In this document: in pieces, positions 9,380-22,915 of the stretch | Position numbering within the stretch: the stretch's first letter is position 1 | How the letters are laid out: every line of letters starts with the position of its first letter | NCBI RefSeq assembly: GCF_015644585.1 | Contig: NZ_JADOBI010000018.1 | Span: 1 to 64,000, forward strand | Origin: Rahnella laticis | GTDB taxonomy: Bacteria > Pseudomonadota > Gammaproteobacteria > Enterobacterales > Enterobacteriaceae | Direction of reading: 5' to 3' | Length of the DNA: 64,000 nucleotides | Translations under genes and position numbers: made by a program | Notes under the pieces: model-generated | Told to the model about the DNA's origin: nothing | Databases searched by the model: none | What the model saw: only the letters and a program-made list of their open reading frames with translations

Positions 9380-12130
9380 TTACCTCGGCAGATATGCCAC
9401 CGCAGCCTGTTTCACATTTTCGATTTCGTCGAGCAGCTCGAACCATTCCGGCTCCAGCGCATCGACGCTCACGCCCTGACGCAGTTGTTGTTCGATGTAG
9501 AAACACAGGTGTTTCAGGCGCGGCACGCCGCTGTAGCTGCAACTGCCGTGCAGTTTATGGATAAGCGCCAGAATGTCGTTATCTGGCTCGTTACGCGTAA
9601 CGGCTTCCACCCTCTCGGTCACCTGCGGCAGGAACTCCACCAGCATTTGCAGTAAATCCTGCGCCAGCGCGACTTTATTGGCGGACTGGCTCAGCGCCAG
9701 CTGCCAGTCGAGTGTGCTGATTGGCGCGAGTTTTTCTTCGGTTTGTAACGGCGAATTCAGCTGCGTCTGATGAGAATGATGACGCGACAGCACATTTTTC
9801 AGCATGCTTTCGTCGATGGGTTTCGCCAGATAATCATCCATGCCAAGTTTCAGCAACTGTTCGCGTTCGCCGCTCAGCGAGTGCGCGGTGACCGCAACGA
9901 CCGGCGTATTAGCGTGGCGCGCCATCTGGTGAATGATTTCGCTGGCGCGGATACCGTCGATATCCGGCATCTGAATATCCATCAAAATAATATCCAGATC
10001 CGTATGACGCGCGACTTCAATCGCTTCCTCACCGCTGTGGCACAGCACGGTAGTTTCCACCAGTTCTTCGAGCAACGCGCCAATCAGTTTGAGGTTCGCC
10101 GGGTTATCGTCCACGGCCATCGCGGTCAGCGGCAGGCGCGAGGTCCGTCCTTCTTCGTTGTTGATCACCCTGACCGAGGTCTGTTGTTCTTTAAGCAACA
10201 AAGGCAGCAGGCGGATGCTGGACATCGGTTTGATCAGGCAAGCCTGCACGCCGCGTCGTTTGAGTTCTTCGGCATCGACCTGGAACTGGCTCGGCAACGC
10301 CAGCAGAAGGTGGCGCGTCATGCTCAGCACTTTTTTCAGTTTGCCGTCGTAATCGGAGAGCGTCTGATCCGGTTTGACCGGAATGCTGCACAGCATCATG
10401 TCGTAATACGCATCCGGCAGCGCCGCCAGCGTGGTGCGGTGGGTGATATCGAGCGGTGTGGCTTGCAGGATTTCCATCGTGGCTTTCGCCGCCGCCGGGT
10501 TGGCTTCGACGTACGCCAGACGTTTGCCTTCAAGGCCGCTCATGGAAACCGGCGTTACGTGGCGGTTTTCATTGAGTTCCAGCGTGACGTGGAACCAGAA
10601 CGTCGAACCGCGGTTGATCTGGCTGTAGAAACTGATGTCGCCGCCCATTTCTTTGACCAGACGCTGGGTGATGACCAGCCCCAGACCGGTGCCGCCGTGA
10701 CGGCGTGAGATGCTGGCATCTGCCTGGCGGAAGGCCTGGAAAAGCTGCGACTGCTGGCGCTCGGAAATCCCGATGCCGGTATCGTGGATCTGCACTTCCA
10801 GTTCCACCTGCAAATTATTCTGCGAGCGCAATTCCACATTGATATCAATGTTGCCGCTTTCGGTGAATTTAATCGCATTTCCCAGCAGGTTAGTGACCAC
10901 TTGCTGCATGCGCATCGGGTCGCCGAGAACGTTTTCCGGCACGTTGTTGTGGACGTTCAGCGTCAGCTCCAGCCCCTTATCATGCGCGGTGTGGGCGAGC
11001 AGGATCACCACTTCGTCGAGCATTTCACGCAGGGCGAAGGGAATATGTTCGAGCACCAGCTTGCCGGCTTCCAGCTTCGAGAAGTCCAGAACGTCATTAA
11101 TGATGGTCAGCAGGTGGTTCGCGGAACGCTCGATGGTTTGCAGGTAATCCGCCTGCGTTGGCGAGAGCGGCGTTTTCAGCGTCTGACGGGTGAAGCCAAT
11201 CACGCCGTTCAGCGGCGTACGAAGCTCGTGGGACATATTGGCCAGGAATTCAGATTTAATACGCGCGGCTTCCTGCGCACGTTTTTTCGCAAGATCCAGC
11301 TCGACGTTCTGGATTTCCATCTGCTCAAGCGTTTCACGCAAATCTGACGTGGCCTGATCGATGTTCTGCTGCACTTCTTCGTGATACGCCGTCAGCGACA
11401 TTGCCATCGAGTTGATGCCGTTTTTCAGCATGCTCAGCTCGCCCGGCATATTGCCTTCCACGCGGCTGTCGAGCTGGCCACGGCGGATACGGTCAACCGT
11501 ATTGACCATATTGCGGATGGGGCCGGTGACGTCGCGCATCAGGCGGTAAGCAAACAGGGTGGCGATCCCGAGACACAGCAACAGCAGCATGGTGGAAACG
11601 AACGCTTCCTGATATTGCGCGAGGCGCACGGAACGTAAATCCAGCTCAATGGCGATATAGCCCAGCATGTGTTCCTGCGACATCCTGAACGCTTCATCAT
11701 CCGTTTCCGTGTGGTTTTCGGCCTGAATCGGCGTGCGCAGGATTAACATATCGCCGGCGCGGACTTTGGTCAGACTGCGCGGAATATCGTCGACACTTTT
11801 CACCTGCAACGGGCTGCCTTCGCGCAGCGAGTTGGAGGTGGCGAACAGTTTGTTGTCGCCGTCGAAAACGCTGATACTGCGGACAATATCTGAATGATTG
11901 CGGTGCAGGCGGCTGATCAGGCGCTTCACCGGTTCGCGTTCTCGGAACGTCATGCCGTATTCACTCGCGACCGCCAGAGGTTCGATAATGCTGGCTCCGG
12001 CGTCTGTCAGCTGGTTCTGCAACTCGTTGTAGCGGTGCACCACAAAGAAGGTGCTGAGCAGCAAACCGATCATTAACGTCGGTGCCAGAATCAAGATCAT
12101 CATCCGTGCGCGAAGGCTATATTTGGTCAT
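9380..12130 (-). CDS. barA: Hybrid sensor histidine kinase BarA
   Basis: 916 residues; inner-membrane tripartite sensor kinase that phosphorylates UvrY and so drives CsrB/CsrC expression. In order: TM1 (about 10-31), periplasmic sensing part, TM2 (about 177-197), HAMP, HisKA with phospho-acceptor H301 in [17 protein letters not shown], HATPase with [10 protein letters not shown] (N box), HDTGIGI and HGGTGLGL, a degenerate receiver-like stretch, a receiver with phospho-acceptor D718 in [15 protein letters not shown], and an HPt domain with H861 in [12 protein letters not shown]. All phosphorelay residues are present, so it looks functional. It is divergent from rlmD, as in E. coli. Confidence 0.97.
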   Translation of the reverse strand: MTKYSLRARMMILILAPTLMIGLLLSTFFVVHRYNELQNQLTDAGASIIEPLAVASEYGMTFREREPVKRLISRLHRNHSDIVRSISVFDGDNKLFATSNSLREGSPLQVKSVDDIPRSLTKVRAGDMLILRTPIQAENHTETDDEAFRMSQEHMLGYIAIELDLRSVRLAQYQEAFVSTMLLLLCLGIATLFAYRLMRDVTGPIRNMVNTVDRIRRGQLDSRVEGNMPGELSMLKNGINSMAMSLTAYHEEVQQNIDQATSDLRETLEQMEIQNVELDLAKKRAQEAARIKSEFLANMSHELRTPLNGVIGFTRQTLKTPLSPTQADYLQTIERSANHLLTIINDVLDFSKLEAGKLVLEHIPFALREMLDEVVILLAHTAHDKGLELTLNVHNNVPENVLGDPMRMQQVVTNLLGNAIKFTESGNIDINVELRSQNNLQVELEVQIHDTGIGISERQQSQLFQAFRQADASISRRHGGTGLGLVITQRLVKEMGGDISFYSQINRGSTFWFHVTLELNENRHVTPVSMSGLEGKRLAYVEANPAAAKATMEILQATPLDITHRTTLAALPDAYYDMMLCSIPVKPDQTLSDYDGKLKKVLSMTRHLLLALPSQFQVDAEELKRRGVQACLIKPMSSIRLLPLLLKEQQTSVRVINNEEGRTSRLPLTAMAVDDNPANLKLIGALLEELVETTVLCHSGEEAIEVARHTDLDIILMDIQMPDIDGIRASEIIHQMARHANTPVVAVTAHSLSGEREQLLKLGMDDYLAKPIDESMLKNVLSRHHSHQTQLNSPLQTEEKLAPISTLDWQLALSQSANKVALAQDLLQMLVEFLPQVTERVEAVTRNEPDNDILALIHKLHGSCSYSGVPRLKHLCFYIEQQLRQGVSVDALEPEWFELLDEIENVKQAAVAYLPR

Positions 12131-12193
12131 GAGGTTCCAATGTGGGAGAATTACCTAAAGTAAGCTTAATAAACCAGCGTGCAATCGACAATA

Positions 12194-13564
12194 ATGGCTC
12201 AATTCTACTCTCCGAACCGCCGCGTGACGACCCGGCAAACGATAACTGTGACCGCCACCGACCTTGATGCTTTCGGGCAGGGGGTTGCGCGTCACAACGG
12301 CAAAGCCGTATTTGTCAGTGGTTTACTGCCTGACGAACAGGCGGAAGTCACTTTAACAGAAGATAAAAGCAAGTACGCCAAAGGGCGTCTGAAACGTTTG
12401 CTGAATACCAGTGAAGAGCGCGTAAAACCGCAGTGCCCGCATTATTCGACGTGCGGAGGGTGTCAGCAGCAGCACGCCAGCGAGGCGCTGCAACAGCGCA
12501 GTAAAGCGGCGTCACTGTTGCGCCTGATCTCCCGCGAAACCGGCGTGCAGGCGCAGGAACAGCTGGTGATTGCCGGGCCGCAATATGGCTACCGCCGTCG
12601 TGCGCGGCTGGGATTACAAATCGCGGGCGTTAAACCTGGCCGTAAACCGGGTTCTGCAAACGGCCCGCTGGTGATGGGGTTCCGTCAGGAAGGGTCGAAC
12701 GATCTGGTCGCCATTACGCGTTGCCCGGTGCTGCGCCCGGAGCTGGAAACTCTGCTGGTGCCGGTGCAGGAATGCCTGGCATCGTTGTCGGCGGTAAAAC
12801 GTTTAGGGCATCTGGAACTGGTGCTGGCCGATAACGGCGCGGTGATGGTGCTGCGTCATCTGGATCCGCTCAGCGAGGCCGATCGCGCGCGCCTGATGGC
12901 TTTCGGTGCCCGACATCAGATAACCCTTTTTCTGGCGGCGGACAGCGAGTCGCTGGAACTATTGTGCGGCGAGACGCCGTATTACCACATCGATGGCCTG
13001 AATCTGAAATTCGGCCCGCGCGACTTCATTCAGGTTAATGACGCCGTAAATAAGCAAATGGTGGCGCAGGCGCTGGAATGGCTGGCGCTGACACCCGAAG
13101 ATCGCGTGCTGGATTTGTTTTGCGGGATGGGAAATTTCACCCTGCCGCTGGCAAAAAGAGCGAAGCAGGTTGTCGGCGTCGAAGGTGTTGCTACACTGGT
13201 GGCGAATGGGCAAGATAATGCCCGGAATAATGGATTAGATAATGTGTCGTTCTTCCACGAAAATCTGGAAGACGATGTCAGTAAACAACCCTGGGCGGCG
13301 CAAGGCTTCACGAAAGTCCTGCTGGATCCGGCCCGGGGCGGCGCTGCTGGCGTAATGACGCATATTATTAAGCTTGCCCCGAGGCGCGTGGTGTATGTGT
13401 CCTGTAATCCCACGACTTTGGCCCGGGACAGTAAAATTTTGTTGGAGGCGGGTTATCGCTTAGCTCAGGTTCGCATGCTGGATATGTTCCCGCACACCGG
13501 GCACCTTGAATCGATGGCTCTGTTTATCAACCCGTCTGATACAGGCGTTGTATCAGAAACGTAG
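12194..13564 (+). CDS. rlmD: 23S rRNA (uracil-1939-C5)-methyltransferase
   Basis: 456 residues from the chosen ATG ([10 protein letters not shown], as in E. coli RumA/RlmD); a GTG five codons upstream is less likely. The enzyme methylates U1939 of 23S rRNA using S-adenosylmethionine. Visible parts: a TRAM domain (about 15-75), the iron-sulfur cysteines in [17 protein letters not shown]-binding [27 protein letters not shown], and the catalytic cysteine in [14 protein letters not shown]. It precedes relA by 9 bases, so the two are probably co-transcribed from a promoter in the short barA-rlmD gap. Confidence 0.96.
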   Translation: MAQFYSPNRRVTTRQTITVTATDLDAFGQGVARHNGKAVFVSGLLPDEQAEVTLTEDKSKYAKGRLKRLLNTSEERVKPQCPHYSTCGGCQQQHASEALQQRSKAASLLRLISRETGVQAQEQLVIAGPQYGYRRRARLGLQIAGVKPGRKPGSANGPLVMGFRQEGSNDLVAITRCPVLRPELETLLVPVQECLASLSAVKRLGHLELVLADNGAVMVLRHLDPLSEADRARLMAFGARHQITLFLAADSESLELLCGETPYYHIDGLNLKFGPRDFIQVNDAVNKQMVAQALEWLALTPEDRVLDLFCGMGNFTLPLAKRAKQVVGVEGVATLVANGQDNARNNGLDNVSFFHENLEDDVSKQPWAAQGFTKVLLDPARGGAAGVMTHIIKLAPRRVVYVSCNPTTLARDSKILLEAGYRLAQVRMLDMFPHTGHLESMALFINPSDTGVVSET

Positions 13565-13573
13565 GGAGAGGGT

Positions 13574-15811
13574 ATGGTTGCGGTAAGAAGTGCACATCTG
13601 AATACGGCTGGCGAGTTTGCGCTCGACGACTGGATCAACAGTTTAGGGCTGTCCAGCCAGCAATCATGTGAGCGTTTAGCCGAAACCTGGCGCTACTGCG
13701 AACAACAAACGCAGGGCCATCCTGACGCGTCGCTTCTGCTGTGGCGCGGTCTGGAAATGGTTGAAATCCTCTCGACCCTCAGCATGGATAACGACAGTAT
13801 GCGCGCCGCGCTGCTGTTCCCGCTGGTCGATGACGGCATCATCGACGAAGAAACTCTCACGCAGCAATTCGGCAAAGGCATCACGGATCTGGTTCACGGT
13901 GTTCGTGATATGGACGCCATCCGCCAGCTGAAAGCCACACAAAACGATTCAATGGGTTCCGAGCAGGTGGATAACGTCCGCCGCATGCTGCTGGCGATGG
14001 TGGAAGATTTCCGCTGCGTGGTGCTCAAGCTCGCCGAACGTATCGCGCATCTGCGTGAAGTCAAAGACGCGCCGGAAGAAGAGCGCGTTCTGGCCGCAAA
14101 AGAATGTACCAATATCTATGCGCCGCTGGCGAACCGCCTGGGTATCGGCCAGCTCAAATGGGAGCTGGAAGATTTCTGCTTCCGCTATCTGCATCCCGAC
14201 GAATACAAACGCATTGCCAAACTGCTGCATGAGCGCCGTATCGACCGCGAGCAGTACATCGACGATTTCGTGTCGACGGTAAAAAACGCCATGCTGGAAG
14301 AAGGCATCAAAGTTGATGTCTATGGCCGTCCGAAACATATCTACAGCATCTGGCGCAAGATGCAGAAAAAATCCCTGTCCTTTGACGAGCTTTTCGACGT
14401 GCGCGCCGTGCGTATCGTGGTGGAACGCTTGCAGGATTGTTACGCCGCATTAGGGATTGTGCACACGCATTTCCGCCATCTGCCGGACGAGTTTGACGAC
14501 TACGTGGCCAACCCGAAACCAAACGGTTATCAGTCGATTCATACCGTGGTTTTGGGCCCGCGCGGTAAAACGCTGGAAGTGCAGATCCGTACCCGTCAGA
14601 TGCACGAAGACGCCGAGCTGGGCGTCGCCGCGCACTGGAAATACAAAGAAGGTACCGCCGTGGTCGGTGGCCGCAGCGGGGGCTACGAAGGCCGTATTGC
14701 ATGGCTGCGTAAACTGATCGCGTGGCAGGAAGAAATGGCCGATTCGGGCGAAATGCTCGACGAAGTCCGCAGCCAGGTCTTCGACGATCGCGTTTACGTG
14801 TTTACGCCAAAAGGCGACGTTATCGACCTGCCGATGGGCTCAACGCCGCTCGATTTTGCTTACCACATCCACAGCGATGTCGGTCACCGTTGTATCGGTG
14901 CCAAAATTGGCGGGCGCATCGTGCCGTTCACCTATCAGTTGCAGATGGGGGATCAGATTGAAATCATCACCCAGAAGCATGCGAACCCAAGCCGCGACTG
15001 GCTGAACCCGAGCCTCGGTTATGTCACTACCAGCCGCGGGCGTTCTAAAATCCAGAACTGGTTCCGTAAGCAGGATCGCGATAAGAACATCATTGCCGGT
15101 AAGCAGATCCTCGACGATGAGCTGGACCGGCTGGATATCAGCATTAAAGATGCCGAGAAACTGCTGCTGCCGCGCTACAACGTGAACTCGCTCGACGAGG
15201 TTCTGGCCGCGATCGGTAACGGCGATATCCGCATCAACCAGATGGTTAACTTCCTGCAATCGCAGCTGAAAAAGCCGAGCGCGGAAGAACTGGATAAAGA
15301 AGCGCTGCGCCAGCTGACGCAGAAAACCACACCGCCGCCGGCGCGCAGCAAAGACAATGGCCGCGTCGTGGTCGAAGGCGTGGGCAATCTGATGCACCAC
15401 ATTGCGCGTTGTTGCCAGCCAATTCCGGGCGATGAAATCGTCGGCTACATCACGCAGGGGCGCGGGATTTCCATCCACCGCGCCGATTGTGATCAGCTGG
15501 AAGATTTGCGCTCGAATGCGCCGGAACGTGTGGTGGACGCCGTGTGGGGCGAAAGCTATTCCAGCGGCTATTCGCTGGTGGTGCGTGTCGTCGCGAACGA
15601 CCGCAGCGGGCTGCTGCGTGATATCACGACCATTCTGGCCAACGAAAAAGTGAACGTACTGGGCGTTGCCAGCCGCAGTGATACCAAACAGCAACTGGCC
15701 ACCATCGATATGGATATCGAGATCTACAACCCTCAGGTTCTGGGGCGCGTAATAGCCAAACTGAATCAGCTTCCGGACGTTATTGAAGCGAAGCGACTGC
15801 ACGGCAGTTGA
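13574..15811 (+). CDS. relA: GTP pyrophosphokinase (ppGpp synthetase I)
   Basis: 745 residues; ribosome-associated synthetase of (p)ppGpp, activated by uncharged tRNA. The N-terminal hydrolase domain is degenerate as expected for RelA (LLFPLVDDGII in place of the HDxxED metal site). The synthetase domain (about 240-380) has GRPKHIYSIWRKMQKKSLSF, FDVRAVRIVV and KPNGYQSIHTVVLG. The TGS domain (VYVFTPKGDVIDLPMGSTPL) and ACT/RRM domain (LVVRVVANDRSGLLRDITTI) follow. Length and domains match E. coli RelA (744). RBS GGGAGAGGG lies directly upstream. Confidence 0.97.
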   Translation: MVAVRSAHLNTAGEFALDDWINSLGLSSQQSCERLAETWRYCEQQTQGHPDASLLLWRGLEMVEILSTLSMDNDSMRAALLFPLVDDGIIDEETLTQQFGKGITDLVHGVRDMDAIRQLKATQNDSMGSEQVDNVRRMLLAMVEDFRCVVLKLAERIAHLREVKDAPEEERVLAAKECTNIYAPLANRLGIGQLKWELEDFCFRYLHPDEYKRIAKLLHERRIDREQYIDDFVSTVKNAMLEEGIKVDVYGRPKHIYSIWRKMQKKSLSFDELFDVRAVRIVVERLQDCYAALGIVHTHFRHLPDEFDDYVANPKPNGYQSIHTVVLGPRGKTLEVQIRTRQMHEDAELGVAAHWKYKEGTAVVGGRSGGYEGRIAWLRKLIAWQEEMADSGEMLDEVRSQVFDDRVYVFTPKGDVIDLPMGSTPLDFAYHIHSDVGHRCIGAKIGGRIVPFTYQLQMGDQIEIITQKHANPSRDWLNPSLGYVTTSRGRSKIQNWFRKQDRDKNIIAGKQILDDELDRLDISIKDAEKLLLPRYNVNSLDEVLAAIGNGDIRINQMVNFLQSQLKKPSAEELDKEALRQLTQKTTPPPARSKDNGRVVVEGVGNLMHHIARCCQPIPGDEIVGYITQGRGISIHRADCDQLEDLRSNAPERVVDAVWGESYSSGYSLVVRVVANDRSGLLRDITTILANEKVNVLGVASRSDTKQQLATIDMDIEIYNPQVLGRVIAKLNQLPDVIEAKRLHGS

Positions 15812-15824
15812 TTATTGTTATCTG

Positions 15825-15847
15825 AAGGCCCGCCAGTCGGGCCTTTT
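15825..15847 (+). terminator. Terminator between relA and mazG
   Basis: AAGGCCCG-CCAGT-CGGGCCTTTT with following T-rich sequence, just after the relA stop. It may reduce read-through into mazG. Confidence 0.85.
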
Positions 15848-15893
15848 CTATTTTTATTCCGCCAGAAAAAATTTTAAAAAACGGACAGGCGCT

Positions 15894-16697
15894 ATGACTG
15901 AAACTCCTTTGCAACGTTTGCTCACCATCATGAAAACTCTGCGCGACCCGCAAGCCGGTTGTCCCTGGGACAAAGAGCAGACTTTTGAGACCATCGCGCC
16001 GTATACGCTGGAAGAAACCTACGAAGTACTGGACGCGATTGCCCGCAAAGATTACGCCGATGTGCGTGACGAACTGGGTGACCTGCTGTTTCAGGTGGTG
16101 TTCTATGCCCAGATGGGCAGCGAGCAGGGGTTGTTTGAATTCGACGATATCTGCAATGCAATTGCCGACAAACTGGAGCGCCGCCATCCGCAAATTTTTG
16201 GTGATGAAGCGGCGTGGTCGGAAGACGCCAGCAGCAAAGACGTGCTGGTGAAGTGGGAAGCGCGCAAGGCGCTTGAGCGTGCGGATAAATCGCTGCATTC
16301 CGCGCTCGATGATATTCCTTCTGCGCTGCCCGCGCTGATGAAGGCGCATAAAATTCAGAAACGCTGTTCGAACGTCGGTTTTGACTGGACGACGCTCGGG
16401 CCGGTGCTCGACAAAGTCTATGAAGAAATTGACGAAGTCATGTTCGAAGCGCGTCAGGCGGTCATCGATGAAGAAAAACTCGGTGAGGAAATTGGCGATC
16501 TGCTGTTCGCGACCGTTAATCTTTCACGTCATCTCGGCCATAAAGCGGAAGATGCATTGCAGGCCGCTAACCGCAAGTTTGAGCGCCGCTTCCGGCAGGT
16601 TGAGGAGATTATTCGCAGCAAAGGGTTAAATATGGAAGACGCCACGCTCGAACAGATGGAAGCTGCCTGGCAGCAGGTGAAAAAGCAGGAAGGCTGA
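15894..16697 (+). CDS. mazG: Nucleoside triphosphate pyrophosphohydrolase MazG
   Basis: 267 residues from MTETPLQRLLTIMKTLRDP, the family start; the frame is open 37 codons further upstream but that part overlaps relA and its terminator. The enzyme hydrolyses NTPs to NMP and pyrophosphate and lowers ppGpp effects. It has two MazG domains. The first shows CPWDKEQTFETIAPYTLEE and DELGDLLFQVVFYAQ; the second shows EEIDEVMFEAR and EEIGDLLFATVNLSRHLG. E-x-x-E metal-binding motifs are present in both. In E. coli it sits behind relA and the mazEF toxin pair; here no mazEF lies between. Confidence 0.95.
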   Translation: MTETPLQRLLTIMKTLRDPQAGCPWDKEQTFETIAPYTLEETYEVLDAIARKDYADVRDELGDLLFQVVFYAQMGSEQGLFEFDDICNAIADKLERRHPQIFGDEAAWSEDASSKDVLVKWEARKALERADKSLHSALDDIPSALPALMKAHKIQKRCSNVGFDWTTLGPVLDKVYEEIDEVMFEARQAVIDEEKLGEEIGDLLFATVNLSRHLGHKAEDALQAANRKFERRFRQVEEIIRSKGLNMEDATLEQMEAAWQQVKKQEG

Positions 16698-18684
<1,987 letters not shown>

Positions 18685-18735
18685 AATACAGGGGAAACGA
18701 CGTGTCGCAGATGCGTCGTTTGTCTGAAGCTTTAG

Positions 18736-20064
<1,329 letters not shown>

Positions 20065-20087
20065 TTACTGCCCCGTAACGCTTTCTT

Positions 20088-20114
20088 AAAAACCCGCTCC
20101 GGCGGGTTTTTTTA
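20088..20114 (+). terminator. Terminator after eno
   Basis: AAAAACCCGC-TCC-GGCGGGTTTTTTT, a GC-rich stem with a long T run. Confidence 0.92.
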
Positions 20115-20229
20115 TACCTGAAAGATAGCAACGGGCAAATCTGCCATACTCATTTACAGCACAAGTTTGGCCTCACCCGTCTTATCTGTGATAATGCGCG
20201 CTGATTTTTTAGAGATGACTGAGAAAACG

Positions 20230-20901
20230 ATGCAGTACCCGATTAATGAGATGTTCGAAACCCTGCAAGGGGAAGGTTATTTTACCGGCGTGCCGGCGAT
20301 TTTTGTGCGCCTGCAAGGCTGCCCGGTGGGTTGCAGCTGGTGCGACACCAAACACACCTGGGATAAAATTGCCGATCGGGAAGTCGATATGCAGCGCATT
20401 CTGGTCAAAACCGAAGAGAGTGATGCCTGGGGTAACGCGACGTCAGAACAGTTGCTGGACGTCATCGGACAACAGGGTTACACCGCCCGTCACGTGGTGA
20501 TTACCGGCGGTGAGCCGTGTATTTATGACCTGACCGAGCTGACCTCTTTGCTCGAGAAAAACGGCTTCAGTTGTCAGATTGAAACCAGCGGCACGCATGA
20601 AGTGCGTTGTTCAGTGAATACCTGGGTCACCGTTTCACCTAAAGTGAATATGCGTGGCGGGTACGACATTCTGCCGCAGGCGCTGAAACGTGCTGATGAA
20701 GTGAAACATCCGGTGGCGCGTCAGCGTGATATCGACGCACTGGAAGCGTTGCTGGAAACGCTGACCGACAGCAAATCACGCATTATCGCGTTGCAGCCTA
20801 TCAGCCAAAAAGAAGAAGCCACCAAACTTTGCATTGCGACCTGCATTGCAAAGAACTGGCGGCTGTCGATGCAAACCCATAAATACTTAAATATCGCCTG
20901 A
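20230..20901 (+). CDS. queE: 7-carboxy-7-deazaguanine synthase
   Basis: 223 residues from MQYPINEMFETLQGEGY, the E. coli start; the frame is open 21 codons further upstream. A radical SAM enzyme of queuosine (preQ0) synthesis that converts 6-carboxytetrahydropterin to 7-carboxy-7-deazaguanine. The cluster cysteines are in LQGCPVGCSWCDTKHTW (Cx3Cx2C), and the SAM region is VVITGGEPCIYDL. The product of nearby queD is its substrate. Confidence 0.95.
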   Translation: MQYPINEMFETLQGEGYFTGVPAIFVRLQGCPVGCSWCDTKHTWDKIADREVDMQRILVKTEESDAWGNATSEQLLDVIGQQGYTARHVVITGGEPCIYDLTELTSLLEKNGFSCQIETSGTHEVRCSVNTWVTVSPKVNMRGGYDILPQALKRADEVKHPVARQRDIDALEALLETLTDSKSRIIALQPISQKEEATKLCIATCIAKNWRLSMQTHKYLNIA

Positions 20902-20907
20902 TCCCCT

Positions 20908-21030
20908 GCATCCTTCGCGCTGCCTCTGCGTTGGCTGCTCTTATTCACCCCGGTCACTTACTGATGTAAGCTCCCGGGGATCATTCGTTTGCCGCCTTGA
21001 TGCAACACGAATGATTTTGGGGATCGGATG
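20908..21030. repeat. Intergenic palindromic repeat between queE and queD
   Basis: The 136-base gap between convergent queE and queD is nearly filled by a hairpin-rich element. One hairpin has arms CCCCGG-x3-CTTAC / GTAAG-x2-CCCGGGG around a TGAT loop (20949-20980). Outside it, TCATTCG (20982-20988) is answered by CGAATGA (21007-21013). The style, with stretches such as TTGCCGCCTTGATGCAAC, recalls the dispersed repeats found between genes in Yersinia and Serratia. It may also serve as terminator for both genes. Family assignment rests on recollection. Confidence 0.5.
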
Positions 21031-21037
21031 GGATAGT

Positions 21038-21397
21038 TCAGCCTTTATAGACGCAACCCGCTGTGCAAGTTTCTTTCACGCGCACGGCGGAAAGCAAAGG
21101 TAGTTTCGGCTTCATCTCATTCCAGATCCATTCCGCCAGCACTTCGCTGGTTGGGTTTTCCAGGCCCGGAATATCATTCAGATTATAATGATCGAGGCGG
21201 TCCAGCGTCGGGTTGAATGCAGCTTTCAGATCGGCGAAATCCATTACCCAGCCTGTGTGCGGATCCACTTCACCGGTGATTTCTATACGAACGGTAAAAG
21301 AGTGGCCATGCAACCGGCCGCATTTATGGCCGGCAGGGACGTGCGGTAAATGGTGTGCGGCTTCGAACTGAAAATCTTTAAATAATGTGGTGGTCAT
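21038..21397 (-). CDS. queD: 6-carboxytetrahydropterin synthase
   Basis: 119 residues from [20 protein letters not shown]. The open frame runs far upstream, but the family start and length (about 120) fix the start at 21397. It converts dihydroneopterin triphosphate to 6-carboxytetrahydropterin, the step before QueE. Zinc-binding histidines are in AAHHLP and RLHGHSF, and the catalytic cysteine is in [12 protein letters not shown]. The [14 protein letters not shown] and [14 protein letters not shown] stretches are typical. It is convergent with queE. Confidence 0.95.
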   Translation of the reverse strand: MTTTLFKDFQFEAAHHLPHVPAGHKCGRLHGHSFTVRIEITGEVDPHTGWVMDFADLKAAFNPTLDRLDHYNLNDIPGLENPTSEVLAEWIWNEMKPKLPLLSAVRVKETCTAGCVYKG

Positions 21398-21565
21398 GAG
21401 GCTGTCTCGTTGCTCGAAAAAACGCGGCATAGTACCGGAATACCGGCTTACGTGCCATGACTTAACTGCGCTTTTCTTCACCAAATCCTGACTTTTACTC
21501 TCTTTACTCCGCCCGCATTGCTGGCTTACAGTGAGCCGGTAGAAACTAACCTGTTGAGATAGTGA

Positions 21566-22570
21566 ATGATTACTGTGCTTCGTTGCGCTGTTCTGGCGCT
21601 GTTGTTCTCTGCCAGCGTGCAGGCAGAAACCACGGCTCCCGCACAGGAAGCCGCGCCCGCCGCGGCTAAAACCGTTCAGCCTGCGGCAAAAGTGCCACCG
21701 GTCGCCAAAACGGCAATGCCCAAAGCTCCGCTGATATTCCCGCCGGGTGCCGGGGTCATGCATGTTCCTCTGGCTCAGAGTAAAAAGATGCTGGAAGTCT
21801 TCACCTACCAGCCAGCAGGGGCTGATGAAAATACGCCGGTAGTGATGGTCATGACCGGCGTTGACCGCAATGCTTCAACCTACCGTAATGACTGGATAAC
21901 CGTCGCGGATCAGTACCATTTGCGCGTCATCGTGCCGCATTTCAGCGAACAGGAATTCCCGGGCGCGGCGGGGTATAACCTCGGAAATCTGGTGGACAGC
22001 AAAACGCACCGCCGTCTGCCAAAATCTCAGTGGGCGTTCAGCATGGTCGATAATCTGTTTACGACGTTGCAAAAGCAGGGCGTGACCGGCCAGAAGCAAT
22101 ACTATCTGTTCGGGAACAGCGCGGGCTGCCAGTTCGTTCACCGCATGCTGACGTTATTGCCTGAGCCGAATGTCAAAGCTGCCGTCTGCGCGGCGGCAGG
22201 CTGGTGGACATTGCCGGACACCGATCAGCGCTGGCCGTATGGTTTGCGTGAAGCGCCGGTGGCGGTAAACCAGCAACAGCTCAATGATTATTTTGCGAAA
22301 CCGGTGCTGATTGCCGTGGGCGCTGAAGATGACGATCCGGAAAATCATCTGCTGCGTAAATCCAAACAGGCGATGGCGCAGGGGACTAACCGGCTGGAAC
22401 GTGCAGAAAGCTATTTCACCACATCCCAGCAGCGTGCCGAACAGAACAACACGCCGTTCAACTGGCACTTTATGGACCTGTCTGACATCGGCCACAGCGG
22501 CAGTAAAATGTCGGTCTTTGCCGCTGGTCAGTTTGCGTGGTTCGAGCAGCACAACGCCTTCCATCTCTGA
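21566..22570 (+). CDS. Exported DUF3530-family alpha/beta-hydrolase-like protein
   Basis: 334 residues. It has an N-terminal signal peptide ([20 protein letters not shown], cut after AQA-like VQA) and then an Ala/Pro-rich linker up to about residue 55. The remainder resembles an alpha/beta hydrolase: [20 protein letters not shown], a nucleophile-elbow-like [10 protein letters not shown] (GxSxG), [11 protein letters not shown] as an acid region, and a late His in [13 protein letters not shown] periplasmic esterase or peptidase-like role is possible but unproven. It is a single gene closed by a terminator, upstream of cysJ. Confidence 0.6.
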   Translation: MITVLRCAVLALLFSASVQAETTAPAQEAAPAAAKTVQPAAKVPPVAKTAMPKAPLIFPPGAGVMHVPLAQSKKMLEVFTYQPAGADENTPVVMVMTGVDRNASTYRNDWITVADQYHLRVIVPHFSEQEFPGAAGYNLGNLVDSKTHRRLPKSQWAFSMVDNLFTTLQKQGVTGQKQYYLFGNSAGCQFVHRMLTLLPEPNVKAAVCAAAGWWTLPDTDQRWPYGLREAPVAVNQQQLNDYFAKPVLIAVGAEDDDPENHLLRKSKQAMAQGTNRLERAESYFTTSQQRAEQNNTPFNWHFMDLSDIGHSGSKMSVFAAGQFAWFEQHNAFHL

Positions 22571-22608
22571 GACTTGAGCGTAAATGCCGTGTCCTGAAAA
22601 AATTTCAT

Positions 22609-22635
22609 CACCCCGCTCCGGCGGGGTTTTTCTTT
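22609..22635 (+). terminator. Terminator after the 21566 gene
   Basis: CACCCCGC-TCC-GGCGGGGTTTTTCTTTT, a short GC-rich stem with a T tract. Confidence 0.9.
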
Positions 22636-22915
22636 TACTTTCCGTCACTTTGAAAATGCCCGCGAACTGTGTGGGAAATTTTATAGCGATTTCAGTACGA
22701 TAAAAAACTCCCTTTACCACTTTTTCAGATAGAACTTACCGCTAAATCCTCTTAGTCATTTTGGTTATTTATTATTTCCATCACTTCTTTAATTGTTATT
22801 ATCCGGCTCGTTAACCTTACACTTTCTGAAGGTCTTTTCCGCGCGTAGGTATCCCCTGAAAGCCGCTGAAGGCCGGATTGATGACTGGCTTATGCATAAG
22901 GGAATTCGTACTGCG
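22636..22915 (+). promoter_or_regulatory. Upstream region of cysJIH
   Basis: The gap between the hydrolase gene and cysJ is 345 bases; after the terminator it is AT-rich and holds no gene. In enterics the cysJIH operon is activated here by CysB with N-acetylserine. I see AT-rich stretches that could be CysB sites but cannot define one, nor a single convincing -35/-10 pair. Confidence 0.4.

Noticed and set aside
9770-10708. Long plus-strand frame (312 codons) within barA
   Set aside because: Antisense shadow of barA, rich in His/Arg/Gln as expected for a GC-rich opposite strand; no domain.
14840-15802. Long minus-strand frame opposite relA
   Set aside because: Antisense shadow; relA is complete and conserved in the other strand.
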